Shown here piece by piece: positions 55,112-64,000 of a stretch of DNA of 64,000 nucleotides (position 1 is the stretch's first letter; each line of letters starts with the position of its first letter). The stretch is taken from the NCBI RefSeq assembly GCF_000374845.1, contig NZ_KB895415.1:310001-374000 (forward strand). The letters run 5' to 3'. Both the position numbers and the translations under genes were made by a program. The DNA comes from Paenibacillus terrigena DSM 21567. GTDB taxonomy: Bacteria; Bacillota; Bacilli; Paenibacillales; Paenibacillaceae. Under the pieces are notes generated by a model that saw only the letters and a program-made list of their open reading frames with translations, ran no database searches and was not told the DNA's origin.

Positions 55112-57718
55112 TTACATGGGGTTCTTGTGGCGAACTCGAATCCCCGCATCCGTCACTTCCATCTGAATTTCGCCTTGTTGATCCGTACGAAATACTTGAA
55201 TACGGTTCATGTCCAATCGTTCCATAACAATAGGGCTTGGGTGTCCATACAGATTCTTCTCCCCTACGGAAATAACTGCTGCTTGTGGTTTCCAGTACTT
55301 CAGCCAAGTGTCAGAGGATGACGTTTTACTACCGTGGTGCGCGATCTTGAGCACATCAATCCCTTGACCTCCTACGACGCGTGATCCACCCGGCTTCAAC
55401 GCCAATTGATCCAGGATCTGCTGCTCAACTCGAACTCCCATATCGCCAGTAAATAAGAACGTCGATTGTTTCATATGTAATAAGAAGGAGACCGAGACAT
55501 CGTTTTGTTCATCCATCTTCGTTATACGCTGATTATTCATGAATGTTGCGGAAGGAGACAGGAATGTAAGCGAAGTCCCGGCGTCCATCTGCAAGGTTGC
55601 GGGTACTCCAGCGGCATATAGTGGAATGCCAAGTCCAATTGCGGTCTGGAACAGCTTGGATATCGGTTGATTCTCCTTCAACGTTCCATTAAATAGAAAA
55701 GCATGGACAGGAATTTCTTCTAATACCGCTTGCAGTCCGCCTGCATGATCTTGATCCTCATGGGTCATGATTAATAAATCTAATTGTTGCACCCCTCTTT
55801 GCTTCAAGAGCGGGACCAGCGTCTTGCGTCCTACCTCATAGGGATCCTGCCTGGTCTTCCAGCCATCTCCTGGCTTGCTGAACCGCACCGTTCCTCCGCC
55901 ATCGATGAGAATGTATTTACCACTCGGCGTGCGGACCAGTATACTGTCGCCTTGACCGACGTCAATAAATTGAACATGACCGTCTTGCTTATAGAACGTA
56001 GGATTGTAGGTATAGAAAAGCGTAAGTGCTATAACTAGAAGGAATGAAATTCGTCGAACTATTGTACGTGCTTTGTTTCTTCCTCTTGGTTGAAGATGCT
56101 TCAATATCGATTCGGATGGCATCAAAGGTGCTGTTTCTTCATCGGATACCCATTGCGGAATCCTCTGTGCACCTGGTCGCACTTTCCCAAGATGAGCAAT
56201 ACCAAGCCCAATAAGCCCGTAATAGAGCAGTATCCACCAAATGGGAGGCGAAGGCCAGATCATTAAAAATTCACGGGAAGCATTGAACCACTCTATCAAA
56301 TGAAAGGTCCATCCATTTAACCATTCGGTCGGCCATACGAGAAGCTTCGCTGCGTTGATATGCATATAACTAACCGCTAGGGCAAATGTCCCAAGCGGTA
56401 AGATGATGAGACTAATAAATGGTACTAGCACAAAATTAGCTATCAATGAAAGCCATGAAACTTGGTTAAAATAATAGATTGTCAGCGGAAACGATACGAT
56501 TTGTGCAACGAGTGTAATCGACAAGAGGCTAGCAATCCACTTCGATCGGATTGGCAGCAATCGCTGCAGTGGCGGAACCCACAAGATCAGTCCAGCGGTC
56601 ACAATAAACGAGAGTTGAAAGCTAACATCCAGCACTTGATAAGGATTCCAGAGCAGCATCAGAAATGCCGTGAGGCTGAGAATATGTAATCCATCCTTAA
56701 GCCATTGCCTCCTAAGCGCGTAGAGCGAGATCATCGCCATGATTCCCGCACGAATGACAGACGGTGAAGCGCCAGACAGCAGTACATACGGCGGAATGAG
56801 ACCAATAACGATGAGCAGACTCGTCTCCCTCGTCAAGCGAAGCCGTTGGAACAGCCACAGGAAGAACCCTACATAGACAGCAACGTGGGTCCCCGAAATC
56901 GCAAGAATGTGTGTAAGACCGAGCTTCGAGAACTCACGGAATTTCTCAGGATCAAGATCCCCGCTATCCCCAATAACAAGTCCCTTCATATAGCCATCAT
57001 GTGGCGCATCGAAGATCCTGGACATCTGGTTCCCTAATTGCGCTCTCAGCTGATCATTGATCCGCAGTAACGTCTGCTCGTTCCACCCCGGAGGCGCGGT
57101 GACTTGAATAGAACTAACCCCTTTCGTCCGGAGTGAGTAATGAATATGCTTCAACCGAAGATACGCGCGGTAATCGAAGCTTCCGAAATTCCGGGCCGTT
57201 GCAGGCCGACTCAGCGCCCCCGTCATTCGCAGCGCATCCCCGCGCTGCCAGGAGCCTGCTGCATTTTGCTGCGCCTGCTCCGTGAGTTGAACTTGCACCA
57301 TTACTTTCTCATCAAGTACTCGCTGCTCCGCCTTCCCTTCCAACATCATTTGTCTTATTCGAAGAACAAAGCTTACCCGATCCCCGTCGACTTCAACTTT
57401 GGAATCAATTACACCTGTCACTTGCACACCCTCAAGGACTGTTTCAGCCCCTAACCGTTCTGTAATCTCGGCAATTTGGCTCGTATTTCGCAAATCAGTA
57501 TAGACGTAATTCAGCATGCCGAATACAACCGCTGCAGCGCACAGCACCGCAAGCTTGATGGATGCTGCCCGCATCAACAGAAGAAGCGGGATGCCGATGA
57601 ACAGCAACCCGCAACCGATCATAATTAAGAGAGTCCCTTGCCACATACTAGAGAGTCCTGTACCGAGCACAAAACAGCTTGCAAGCCAGACCAGTGGCCG
57701 CCGATGGATCATTTCCAT
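55112..57718 (-). CDS. comEC: DNA uptake channel ComEC
   Basis: Membrane channel for transforming single-stranded DNA. The 868-aa protein has N-terminal TM helices, an extracytoplasmic OB-like DUF4131 domain (about 50-200), the Competence domain with many TM helices including HILAISGTHVAVYVG (about 260-520), and a C-terminal metallo-beta-lactamase domain with DVGQGDSILVRTPSG, MTHEDQDHAGG and KIAHHGSKTSS. AAAGGATGA precedes the ATG. A MITE and a terminator separate it from comEB. Confidence 0.95.
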   Translation of the reverse strand: MEMIHRRPLVWLASCFVLGTGLSSMWQGTLLIMIGCGLLFIGIPLLLLMRAASIKLAVLCAAAVVFGMLNYVYTDLRNTSQIAEITERLGAETVLEGVQVTGVIDSKVEVDGDRVSFVLRIRQMMLEGKAEQRVLDEKVMVQVQLTEQAQQNAAGSWQRGDALRMTGALSRPATARNFGSFDYRAYLRLKHIHYSLRTKGVSSIQVTAPPGWNEQTLLRINDQLRAQLGNQMSRIFDAPHDGYMKGLVIGDSGDLDPEKFREFSKLGLTHILAISGTHVAVYVGFFLWLFQRLRLTRETSLLIVIGLIPPYVLLSGASPSVIRAGIMAMISLYALRRQWLKDGLHILSLTAFLMLLWNPYQVLDVSFQLSFIVTAGLILWVPPLQRLLPIRSKWIASLLSITLVAQIVSFPLTIYYFNQVSWLSLIANFVLVPFISLIILPLGTFALAVSYMHINAAKLLVWPTEWLNGWTFHLIEWFNASREFLMIWPSPPIWWILLYYGLIGLGIAHLGKVRPGAQRIPQWVSDEETAPLMPSESILKHLQPRGRNKARTIVRRISFLLVIALTLFYTYNPTFYKQDGHVQFIDVGQGDSILVRTPSGKYILIDGGGTVRFSKPGDGWKTRQDPYEVGRKTLVPLLKQRGVQQLDLLIMTHEDQDHAGGLQAVLEEIPVHAFLFNGTLKENQPISKLFQTAIGLGIPLYAAGVPATLQMDAGTSLTFLSPSATFMNNQRITKMDEQNDVSVSFLLHMKQSTFLFTGDMGVRVEQQILDQLALKPGGSRVVGGQGIDVLKIAHHGSKTSSSDTWLKYWKPQAAVISVGEKNLYGHPSPIVMERLDMNRIQVFRTDQQGEIQMEVTDAGIRVRHKNPM

Positions 57719-57736
57719 TCATCCTTTCTAGAGGTA

Positions 57737-58017
57737 GTTCAAAAAGTCATCTTTTGATCACGAGGTGTTTTAGGTAGTTAATTCGACATCGAATCTTGCG
57801 TTCACCCTCGAAGAGTATATGCTTACGGAGTATGTTTCCTCTGGAAACATTTTAGGTACTCATTTAGGTTTTGCCTAAACTCCGTTCCTCCTGAAAGTTT
57901 TTCAAAGAAAAACTCTCTCCGGAAGCATAGGCTTTCGGGTTCTCGCAACCTAAGCACACGCTTACGAAGCAAGTTTTCTACGAAAACTCTTAGGTGCTGA
58001 AAAGCCACTTTTTGAAC
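57737..58017. mobile_element. MITE-like element between comEB and comEC
   Basis: 281 bp bounded by perfect 11-bp terminal inverted repeats GTTCAAAAAGT (57737-57747, and complement at 58007-58017). Internal units repeat: GCTTACGGAGTATGTTTCC..GGAAACATTTTAGGT and GCTTACGAAGCAAGTTTTC..GAAAACTCTTAGGT, each self-complementary in part. No transposase. Its right end lies 18 bp from the comEB terminator and its left end 18 bp upstream of the comEC start codon. Confidence 0.8.
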
Positions 58018-58034
58018 AAATAATTTTACGTAAC

Positions 58035-58086
58035 AAAAAAACCTCTAACCATCCACCTGATTCACTCAGGCTAATGAATAGAGGTT
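58035..58086 (-). terminator. Terminator after comEB
   Basis: AACCTCTATTCATTAGCCTGA / TCAGGtGGATGGtTAGAGGTT stem on the minus strand followed by seven T (58035-58041). Confidence 0.88.
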
Positions 58087-58115
58087 CCTCCTCATTTTTG
58101 CATCACATATTTCGA

Positions 58116-58622
58116 TTAATTGGATACTTGCATGATCGTATCTTGTGGAGGCTGATAGCCTTCCAAATGTCGGAAGACAATTCCTTTGGTCTTCATCATC
58201 GTAATGACTTTCTCGCTATCCTTCGGATATGGGCGGTGATATACGATTTCTACAACACCACTGTTCGCGAGCATATTCGCACAGGTCCAGCAAGGCTGAT
58301 CTGTTACATAAACAACTGAGCCTTCCCGATCGATACGATCCGTGAACAATAGCAGGTTCTGCTCCGCATGTATGGTCCGTACGCAGCGCTGCTTCTTGAT
58401 CATCTCTTCACGGCCATCGACGACCTTTAGTTCATATTCTTCAGCAATCATACATCCCGCTTCTTCACAATCAGGCACGCCCATCGGGGCACCATTGTAA
58501 GCTGTTCCGAGCAGCTTCTTCCCTTGTACCAGCACTGCGCCGACATGGCGCCTTGGACAGCGGGAGCGCGTCGAAACCATGTAAGCAATATCCATAAAAT
58601 AAGTGTCCCAATCTTTACGCAT
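58116..58622 (-). CDS. comEB: dCMP deaminase / ComEB
   Basis: Zinc deaminase converting dCMP to dUMP, conventionally encoded with the competence genes although not needed for transformation in B. subtilis. The start MRKDWDTYFMDIAYMVSTRS at 58622 has GGAGATGAG upstream (168 aa). Zinc and catalytic motifs: THAEQNLL and QPCWTCANML. It is followed by its own strong terminator. Confidence 0.93.
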   Translation of the reverse strand: MRKDWDTYFMDIAYMVSTRSRCPRRHVGAVLVQGKKLLGTAYNGAPMGVPDCEEAGCMIAEEYELKVVDGREEMIKKQRCVRTIHAEQNLLLFTDRIDREGSVVYVTDQPCWTCANMLANSGVVEIVYHRPYPKDSEKVITMMKTKGIVFRHLEGYQPPQDTIMQVSN

Positions 58623-58708
58623 GTTTGTCTCATCTCCAGCGGGTATTCTATGGGAACATTGTAGCATCTTTTCATGCCAATGCATAATTCCATTCGATGA
58701 CAGTTAGG

Positions 58709-59230
58709 TTATAAAGCTAGCTTCGACGACATTTTGGCGTAAATTTTCGGACCAATCCCTTTCACATTTCGCAGCCCTTCAATCGAGCTGAATTTCCCAT
58801 GCTGTTCGCGATACGCGATAATCGCCTTCGCCTTACTCTCCCCAATACCAGGCAGTTCCATCAACTGTTCCATCGTTGCCGTATTGATATGAATGAATCC
58901 CGGAAGGTTCTCTTGGGGGGCAGCTGCTTCCGTACTGAGTCCGGCCCCTGTCGTAACCGTGTTCGTCACAGGAAGCGCTAGAGCCGTCTCTTCCGGCTTC
59001 TGTTTCTCGTTTGCAACTTGTTCTGACACGACTGTGGATTTGACAATTGGCTTCTCAGGTTCGACAGTTAACGCCTGTGACATCGGCTCGTTCAGCTTAG
59101 TCCATCCTGGAATCCCCGTGATCGATGTCGAACGTATCCAAGCAAATACCAATATACCTATACCAATGCATAGACTACTAAACAAAAACCAACTTTTTCG
59201 GCCTGATACGGGTTGTCCGTACGGTTCCAT
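58709..59230 (-). CDS. comEA: Competence protein ComEA
   Basis: Membrane-anchored DNA receptor for transformation. The 173-aa protein has one TM helix (about 13-31), a flexible Pro/Glu/Thr/Val-rich stalk (about 45-110) and a C-terminal double helix-hairpin-helix domain (INTATMEQLMELPGIGESKA, IEGLRNVKGIGPKIYAKM). It lacks the extra SLBB-like domain of longer ComEA proteins. Divergent from comER, with 111 bp between the start codons. Confidence 0.94.
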   Translation of the reverse strand: MEPYGQPVSGRKSWFLFSSLCIGIGILVFAWIRSTSITGIPGWTKLNEPMSQALTVEPEKPIVKSTVVSEQVANEKQKPEETALALPVTNTVTTGAGLSTEAAAPQENLPGFIHINTATMEQLMELPGIGESKAKAIIAYREQHGKFSSIEGLRNVKGIGPKIYAKMSSKLAL

Positions 59231-59341
59231 TCGGTCACCTTCTTCATTAAATATTCAATATATATCGCATGTTGGCCAAACCGTATTGCATATATTGTGA
59301 AAAATGTTGTGCTTAGGGATAGTCATAAAGGAGGAATCGAA

Positions 59342-60187
59342 ATGAAAGTAGGATTCATCGGAACGGGGAGTATGGGCAGGACGCTGATCGAATCGTTCAT
59401 TGAATCCGGTGCACTTGAACCGGGGCAAATTATCGCCAGTAATCGAACCATGCAGAAGGTTCATCAATTGGCTTCTCAATATCCGGGGTTGCAGATTGCT
59501 TCTTCCAATACCGAGACGGTGATTGGGAGTGACATCATATTTCTATGCGTTAAACCGTCGCAATTTAAGAGAATCACAGAGGAGATTGGATCGGTGGTGA
59601 CCGATCATCAAATTATCGTCTCCATTACGAGTCCGGTACAAATTCGACATCTCGAAGATCATTTGCGATGTAAAATCGCCAAAGTCATTCCGAGTATTAC
59701 CAATTCTGTACTCGGCGGAGCTACCTTATGTATGTACGGTAGTCGCATAAAAGGAGAAGACCGGCTGCTTCTGGAGGATTTACTACAATCCATTAGTCGT
59801 CCCGTGTTGATTGAAGAACAAAACACACGGATAACTTCGGATTTTTCCAGCTGCGGACCGGCCTTCATTGCTTTTTTCCTAAATAAATGGATTGATGCGG
59901 CGGTTGAAACGACGGGCATTGATCGGGAACAAGCGACGTGCCTCGCTAGCGAGATGGTACTCGGTACAGGCAAGCTGCTCACCGAGGGAGGACTCACCCC
60001 TGAACAAATTCAGACGCGCGTCTCCGTTCCCGGCGGGATCACGGCCGAAGCCATTCGTCTCATGGACCAAGAGCTTCAAGGCGTGTTCCATCAATTAATC
60101 CGTACCACACATGACAAGTACAATGAAGATCTCGACAAACTAGATGATCTCTTCCACCTGCCAGAGGTTAACCGACAACAATATTAA
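59342..60187 (+). CDS. comER: ComER, pyrroline-5-carboxylate reductase family
   Basis: 281-aa Rossmann-fold protein of the ProC family. The start [19 protein letters not shown] at 59342 follows AAAGGAGG; the frame upstream to 59213 overlaps comEA and is not coding. It has the NADP loop [16 protein letters not shown] and the C-terminal helical dimerisation domain ([15 protein letters not shown]). It lies divergently beside comEA as in B. subtilis, where its competence role is minor. Its last 20 bp overlap the 3' end of leuS on the other strand. Confidence 0.93.
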   Translation: MKVGFIGTGSMGRTLIESFIESGALEPGQIIASNRTMQKVHQLASQYPGLQIASSNTETVIGSDIIFLCVKPSQFKRITEEIGSVVTDHQIIVSITSPVQIRHLEDHLRCKIAKVIPSITNSVLGGATLCMYGSRIKGEDRLLLEDLLQSISRPVLIEEQNTRITSDFSSCGPAFIAFFLNKWIDAAVETTGIDREQATCLASEMVLGTGKLLTEGGLTPEQIQTRVSVPGGITAEAIRLMDQELQGVFHQLIRTTHDKYNEDLDKLDDLFHLPEVNRQQY

Positions 60188-62609
60188 CGAGCTTGCCTTT
60201 GACAGCAATGACTTTACGAACGGACTTTCCAGCCATCGCAGCTTGAACGCTGGACTGTTCCATCGCTGTTGCTTGCATGCCTGCTTCATCTAGATCTTTG
60301 CCAATCATGATGCGCTCTACGATTTTACCATTCACTTGAACGACGATCTCGACTTCTGCATCGACGGTCAATGCTTCATCATACGTTGGCCATGCTACGT
60401 AGGAGATGCCGCCGGAATGTCCAAAGCGCTCCCACAGTTCTTCCGACATATGCGGTGCAAGTGGGGATAACATTTGGATGAAGTTCTCCATCGCTTGGCG
60501 TGGAAGCTCTTCCGCTTTGTAGGCATCATTAATGAAAATCATCAATTGGCTAATCGCTGTGTTGAAGCGTAACCCTTCGAAATCCTCGGTTACCTTCTTC
60601 ACGGTGCGATGCCATGTGCGCTTGAAGGCTTCGCTGCCTTCGCCATCGACGATCTTCGGATTCAGCTGACCATCTTCGGTAATCATCAAACGCCATACGC
60701 GAGCCAAGAAGCGATAAGAACCTTCTACACCGCTTGCATTCCATGGTTTCGTTGCTTCAAGCGGTCCCATGAACATTTCATACATCCGCAACGTATCTGC
60801 ACCGAACTCGTTCACGATTTCATCCGGGTTGATGACATTACCACGGGATTTACTCATTTTCTCATTGTTCGTTCCAAGGATCATCCCTTGGTTCACCAGC
60901 TTATGGAACGGCTCCTTCGTATCTACGATACCCAGATCATAGAGAACCTTGTGCCAGAAACGTGCGTACAGCAAGTGTAGAACCGCATGCTCTGCACCGC
61001 CGATGTACAAGTCTACTGGCAACCAAGCCTGCTGTTTGTCTTTGGAACACAACTCGTCATTATTCTTCGGATCGATGAAACGAAGGTAATACCAGCAGCT
61101 GCCCGCCCATTGCGGCATCGTGTTCGTCTCGCGACGTGCCTTCATTCCTGTCTCAGGATCAATCGTGTTCACCCACTCTGTCACGTTCGCAAGTGGAGAT
61201 TCACCTGTACCCGAAGGTTTGATATTCTCAACATCCGGCAGAAGAAGCGGCAATTGATCCTCAGGGATCGTCTTCATGCTGCCGTCTTCAAGATGAATCA
61301 CAGGAATGGGCTCGCCCCAATAACGTTGACGGCTGAATAACCAGTCGCGTAGACGGTACGTGGTTTTGCCTTGTCCTTTACCACACTCTTCAAGCCACTC
61401 GATCATTTTCGCCATAGCTTCTTCTTTGTTCAATCCGTCTAGGAATCCAGAGTTCACGTGTACGCCTTCTCCAGTATAAGCTTCCTCTTGAACATTTCCG
61501 CCTTGAACGACTTCAATAATCGGCAAGTCGAACGTCTTCGCGAACTCCCAGTCACGCTCATCATGCGCTGGCACTGCCATAATCGCACCGGAGCCATAGC
61601 CCGCAAGTACATAATCCGCGATCCAGATTGGCACTTTCACGCCATTAACTGGGTTGATAGCATATGCACCTGTAAATACGCCCGTCTTCTCTTTCGCAAG
61701 ATCCGTACGTTCCAAATCGCTCTTATGCGCCGCTTTGTCTTGATAAGCCTTCACGGCATCCGTTTGTTCCGCTGTCGTGATCGCAGCAACCAGTTCATGT
61801 TCAGGAGCAAGCACGCAATATGTAGCGCCGAACAATGTATCTGGACGCGTCGTGAAGACAGTCAATTGACCCTCATGACCATCGATCGCAAAATTCACTT
61901 CTGCACCCTTCGATTTTCCAATCCAGTTGCGCTGCATGTCTTTAATGCTCTCTGCCCAGTCTAGCTCTTCCAGGTCATCTAATAGACGATCCGCATAAGC
62001 TGTGATCTTAAGCATCCATTGACGCATCGGTTTGCGAATAACTGGAAATCCGCCGCGCTCACTTTTGCCATCGATAACCTCTTCGTTCGAAAGCACGGTT
62101 CCGAGCTCTTCACACCAGTTCACCGGTACTTCAGCCACATAAGCTAGGCCCATCTTATACAATTGGATGAAAATCCATTGCGTCCACTTGTAATACTCAG
62201 GATCCGTCGTACTGATCTCACGATCCCAATCATACGAGAACCCTAATGATTTAATCTGACGGCGGAAGTTATTAATATTCTTCACAGTAATATCGCGTGG
62301 ATGCTCACCCGTATTCAAGGCGTGCTGCTCCGCTGGCAAGCCGAACGCATCCCATCCCATCGGATGAAGTACGTTGTACCCTTGCATCCGCTTATAACGC
62401 GACACGATATCCGTTGCCGTGTAGCCTTCCGGATGTCCTACGTGCAGACCTGCACCCGACGGATATGGGAACATATCCAGTGCGTAGAATTTCTTCTTGC
62501 TGGAATCATCATTTGTTTTGAATGTCTTGAACTCATCCCAATGCTTCTGCCATTTCGGTTCGATCAGGAACGGGTTATACCCTTGTGATTGCTGAATTTC
62601 TTGTGTCAT
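60168..62609 (-). CDS. leuS: Leucyl-tRNA synthetase
   Basis: Class I synthetase charging tRNA-Leu. The 813-aa protein has the HIGH-type motif HVGH in [18 protein letters not shown], a CP1 editing domain ([25 protein letters not shown]), the LSN region and [17 protein letters not shown] precedes the ATG. It is controlled by the leucine T-box just upstream. It lies between comER and yqeM, adjacent genes in B. subtilis, so it has moved into this locus. Confidence 0.97.
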   Translation of the reverse strand: MTQEIQQSQGYNPFLIEPKWQKHWDEFKTFKTNDDSSKKKFYALDMFPYPSGAGLHVGHPEGYTATDIVSRYKRMQGYNVLHPMGWDAFGLPAEQHALNTGEHPRDITVKNINNFRRQIKSLGFSYDWDREISTTDPEYYKWTQWIFIQLYKMGLAYVAEVPVNWCEELGTVLSNEEVIDGKSERGGFPVIRKPMRQWMLKITAYADRLLDDLEELDWAESIKDMQRNWIGKSKGAEVNFAIDGHEGQLTVFTTRPDTLFGATYCVLAPEHELVAAITTAEQTDAVKAYQDKAAHKSDLERTDLAKEKTGVFTGAYAINPVNGVKVPIWIADYVLAGYGSGAIMAVPAHDERDWEFAKTFDLPIIEVVQGGNVQEEAYTGEGVHVNSGFLDGLNKEEAMAKMIEWLEECGKGQGKTTYRLRDWLFSRQRYWGEPIPVIHLEDGSMKTIPEDQLPLLLPDVENIKPSGTGESPLANVTEWVNTIDPETGMKARRETNTMPQWAGSCWYYLRFIDPKNNDELCSKDKQQAWLPVDLYIGGAEHAVLHLLYARFWHKVLYDLGIVDTKEPFHKLVNQGMILGTNNEKMSKSRGNVINPDEIVNEFGADTLRMYEMFMGPLEATKPWNASGVEGSYRFLARVWRLMITEDGQLNPKIVDGEGSEAFKRTWHRTVKKVTEDFEGLRFNTAISQLMIFINDAYKAEELPRQAMENFIQMLSPLAPHMSEELWERFGHSGGISYVAWPTYDEALTVDAEVEIVVQVNGKIVERIMIGKDLDEAGMQATAMEQSSVQAAMAGKSVRKVIAVKGKLVNIVVG

Positions 62610-62650
62610 GAATCATTCATCCTCCTACATTATCTAGCGCAATTTGCATC

Positions 62651-62698
62651 AAAAAAACCTCTCATCCATAGCGAAAAAATGTCGCTAGGGACGAGAGG
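62651..62698 (-). terminator. T-box terminator before leuS
   Basis: CCTCTCGTCCcTAGCGA / TCGCTAtGGATGAGAGG stem on the minus strand followed by seven T (62651-62657). Confidence 0.88.
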
Positions 62699-62900
62699 CT
62701 ATCTCCCGTGGTACCACCCTAGTTAGCCCTCGGCATACTTTGCCAAGTTGCTCCCTCAATGCCCTTAACGCGGGCTAGACGATACGATTTGATCCGATCG
62801 GAGTTGATCGTATGACTCAGAGGCGAGTAGATTTTGACGAACCATCGGCTTGCACCACCCGCCGACTCTCTGACAGATTTCGATCAAAACGTATAATCCT
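62651..62900 (-). promoter_or_regulatory. Leucine T-box leader of leuS
   Basis: T-box core AGGGTGGTACCACGGGAGAT (62701-62720) on the minus strand, followed by the terminator at 62651-62698. In Stem I the triplet CTC (62825-62827) precedes a purine in the specifier position, reading leucine. The 5' limit is approximate. Confidence 0.93.
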
Positions 62901-63013
62901 CATCATAGTCTTCTTCCATATCCTACTTACTTAATACTGCTCATTATGAGAAAACCTCTATCGAGGCGATTGCAAAGACGAGCGACCGCGTTTAGAGGTA
63001 GGTTTTATCGCCA

Positions 63014-63060
63014 AATAGAATTTGGGTGTTTCGATTGTAGCGAAACTTATAAATTCTATT
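63014..63060. repeat. Nested inverted repeat upstream of the leuS T-box
   Basis: Outer arms AATAGAATTT / AAATTCTATT and inner arms GTTTCG / CGAAAC form one 47-bp two-part palindrome. It lies between yqeM and the T-box leader, in a 240-bp stretch without genes that otherwise holds only short A-rich segments. Confidence 0.7.
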
Positions 63061-63152
63061 GTGGTAAAAAAACCACAAAGTGGGGATGCCGCTTCGAAGT
63101 CAATTCAGATACTTTGCGTGGACCCCGAAATCATATACCTTCTTAGCATTAT

Positions 63153-63175
63153 AAAAAAAGGACATCACTCATGTC
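63153..63175 (-). terminator. Weak terminator after yqeM
   Basis: GACAT / ATGTC five-base-pair stem followed by C and seven T on the minus strand, 13 bp after the gene. The stem is short. Confidence 0.45.
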
Positions 63176-63187
63176 AAGGCTGCTCCG

Positions 63188-63970
63188 CTATTTCACCGCG
63201 ATATAGAACAAACGCCCTGTCTCATTCGTCGGAGCTTCCCACGTAAAGTCCCCGAATATATGAACTTCCGTGAATCCTACGCCCTTAAGCTGTTCCGTCA
63301 TCCACGTCGGATCATATGCCCGCTCAATATGTACCTCTTCAAAGCGTTGGAAGAGATCCTGCGTGGCTGGAGTTCCTGCCTGGCGTGCAAAAATCGTCAG
63401 ATGATGTTCGATTTCACACCGCTCGGCATCCAGATCACAAGTCCATAAATAAGCAACATTGTCTTCATTATAGATAAATGGCTGCTCTGCTTCATATTGC
63501 TCGAACTGACGCGGATGATGTACGTCAAATAAGAATGTACCGCCTGGCTTAACCGCACCATAGGCACGGCGCAATGTCTCAACAATATCTTCTTCTTCGA
63601 GCAGATAATTCAGACAATCGCAGAAGGATATGACCGAATCTACTGGAGCAGGCAGCTCTAAATCTCGCATATCTTGCTCAATGAGACGCACTTTCCCTTC
63701 ACGAAGCAAGCGGCTGCCTACCGTAGAGCTCTCAAGCTTCTGCTGGGCAACCGCAAGCATATCCGAGGAGAGATCGATACCTGTGACATGATACCCTTCA
63801 CTGGCCAGCGGAATCATCAGACTACCGGTTCCACAGCCTAGGTCAACAATCGTCTTCGGTTTTCCGAACCGAGCCCACGCTTCACGTGCGAACGCCAGCC
63901 ATTCCGGATAAGGCATGTCCGCCATGAGTTCATCATAGACATAGGCGAATTGTGCGTAAGACGTCGTCAT
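63188..63970 (-). CDS. yqeM: SAM-dependent methyltransferase YqeM
   Basis: 260-aa class I methyltransferase. Motif I is IVDLGCGTGSLMIPLASEG with the acidic residue after strand 2 in GIDLS. It starts MTTSYAQFAYVYDELMADMP, the usual YqeM N-terminus. The substrate is unknown. In B. subtilis yqeM neighbours comER; here leuS lies between them. Its promoter, if private, is off the right edge. Confidence 0.9.
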   Translation of the reverse strand: MTTSYAQFAYVYDELMADMPYPEWLAFAREAWARFGKPKTIVDLGCGTGSLMIPLASEGYHVTGIDLSSDMLAVAQQKLESSTVGSRLLREGKVRLIEQDMRDLELPAPVDSVISFCDCLNYLLEEEDIVETLRRAYGAVKPGGTFLFDVHHPRQFEQYEAEQPFIYNEDNVAYLWTCDLDAERCEIEHHLTIFARQAGTPATQDLFQRFEEVHIERAYDPTWMTEQLKGVGFTEVHIFGDFTWEAPTNETGRLFYIAVK

Positions 63971-64000
63971 TTGGACTCCGTCTCGGACGGTTCAGCGCCA

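Noticed and set aside
55026-55307. A 93-aa minus-strand frame overlapping the 3' end of comEC.
   Set aside because: It is a shadow frame of comEC running into the spacer, with no start signal or similarity.
57823-58008. A 61-aa open frame on the minus strand inside the MITE.
   Set aside because: It lies wholly within the self-complementary element, has no ribosome binding site and no recognisable similarity.

Overview
The window is a stretch of chromosome from a low- to mid-GC, endospore-forming Firmicute, most likely Paenibacillus or a close relative (Paenibacillaceae). I infer this from the gene order, which closely follows the Bacillus subtilis yqeM-comE-holA-rpsT-gpr-spoIIP-lepA-hrcA-dnaK-yqeT/U/V-rpsU-floA-yqfC/D-phoH-era-recO-glyQ block, together with sporulation genes, two T-box leaders, a CIRCE element and Bacillus-type promoters. 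Almost everything is transcribed leftwards (minus strand). Only the Na/Pi symporter gene, rpsT and comER are on the plus strand.

Layout, left to right. 1-8594: 5' part of glyQ with its glycine T-box, then recO, yqzL, era, cdd, dgkA, ybeY, pgpH, phoH, yqfD and yqfC (repair, RNA/ribosome maturation, c-di-AMP turnover, sporulation). 8595-9200: two copies of a hairpin repeat. 9203-12169: the nfeD-floA membrane-microdomain operon with a sigma-W-like promoter. 12224-13401: yqeY, rpsU, hinT. 13488-13663: a candidate stand-alone small RNA under a perfect CRP/FNR-type palindrome. 13673-26164: the sbcC-sbcD and addA-addB recombination genes. 26278-30701: SPL-like radical SAM, rlmI, Na/Pi transporter, deoC, NUDIX. 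30741-31372: a gene-free repeat element. 31381-36593: mtaB, rsmE, site-2 protease, prmA, def and two small genes. 36743-43198: the heat-shock operon hrcA, archaeal-like chaperonin, grpE, dnaK, dnaJ behind a perfect CIRCE. 43255-51417: unknown membrane protein, GNAT, hemW, lepA, yqxA, spoIIP, a second hairpin-repeat element, gpr. 51488-55002: rpsT, holA, and an ECF sigma/anti-sigma pair with a probable autoregulatory promoter. 55112-60187: comEC, a MITE, comEB, comEA, comER. 60168-63970: leuS with its leucine T-box, and yqeM.

Most of the coding content is conserved housekeeping. The unusual material lies between genes: (i) a CRP/FNR-box centred exactly at -41.5 of an extended -10 promoter in front of a roughly 119-nt terminated RNA; (ii) four copies of a hairpin repeat whose outer stem covaries between copies; (iii) a 451-bp and a 632-bp inverted-repeat-bounded element; (iv) a 281-bp MITE between comEB and comEC. 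The most notable protein is a group II/III-type (thermosome-like) chaperonin inside the dnaK operon. Two small genes, yqzL (46 aa) and a YfhD-like gene (50 aa), are also present.
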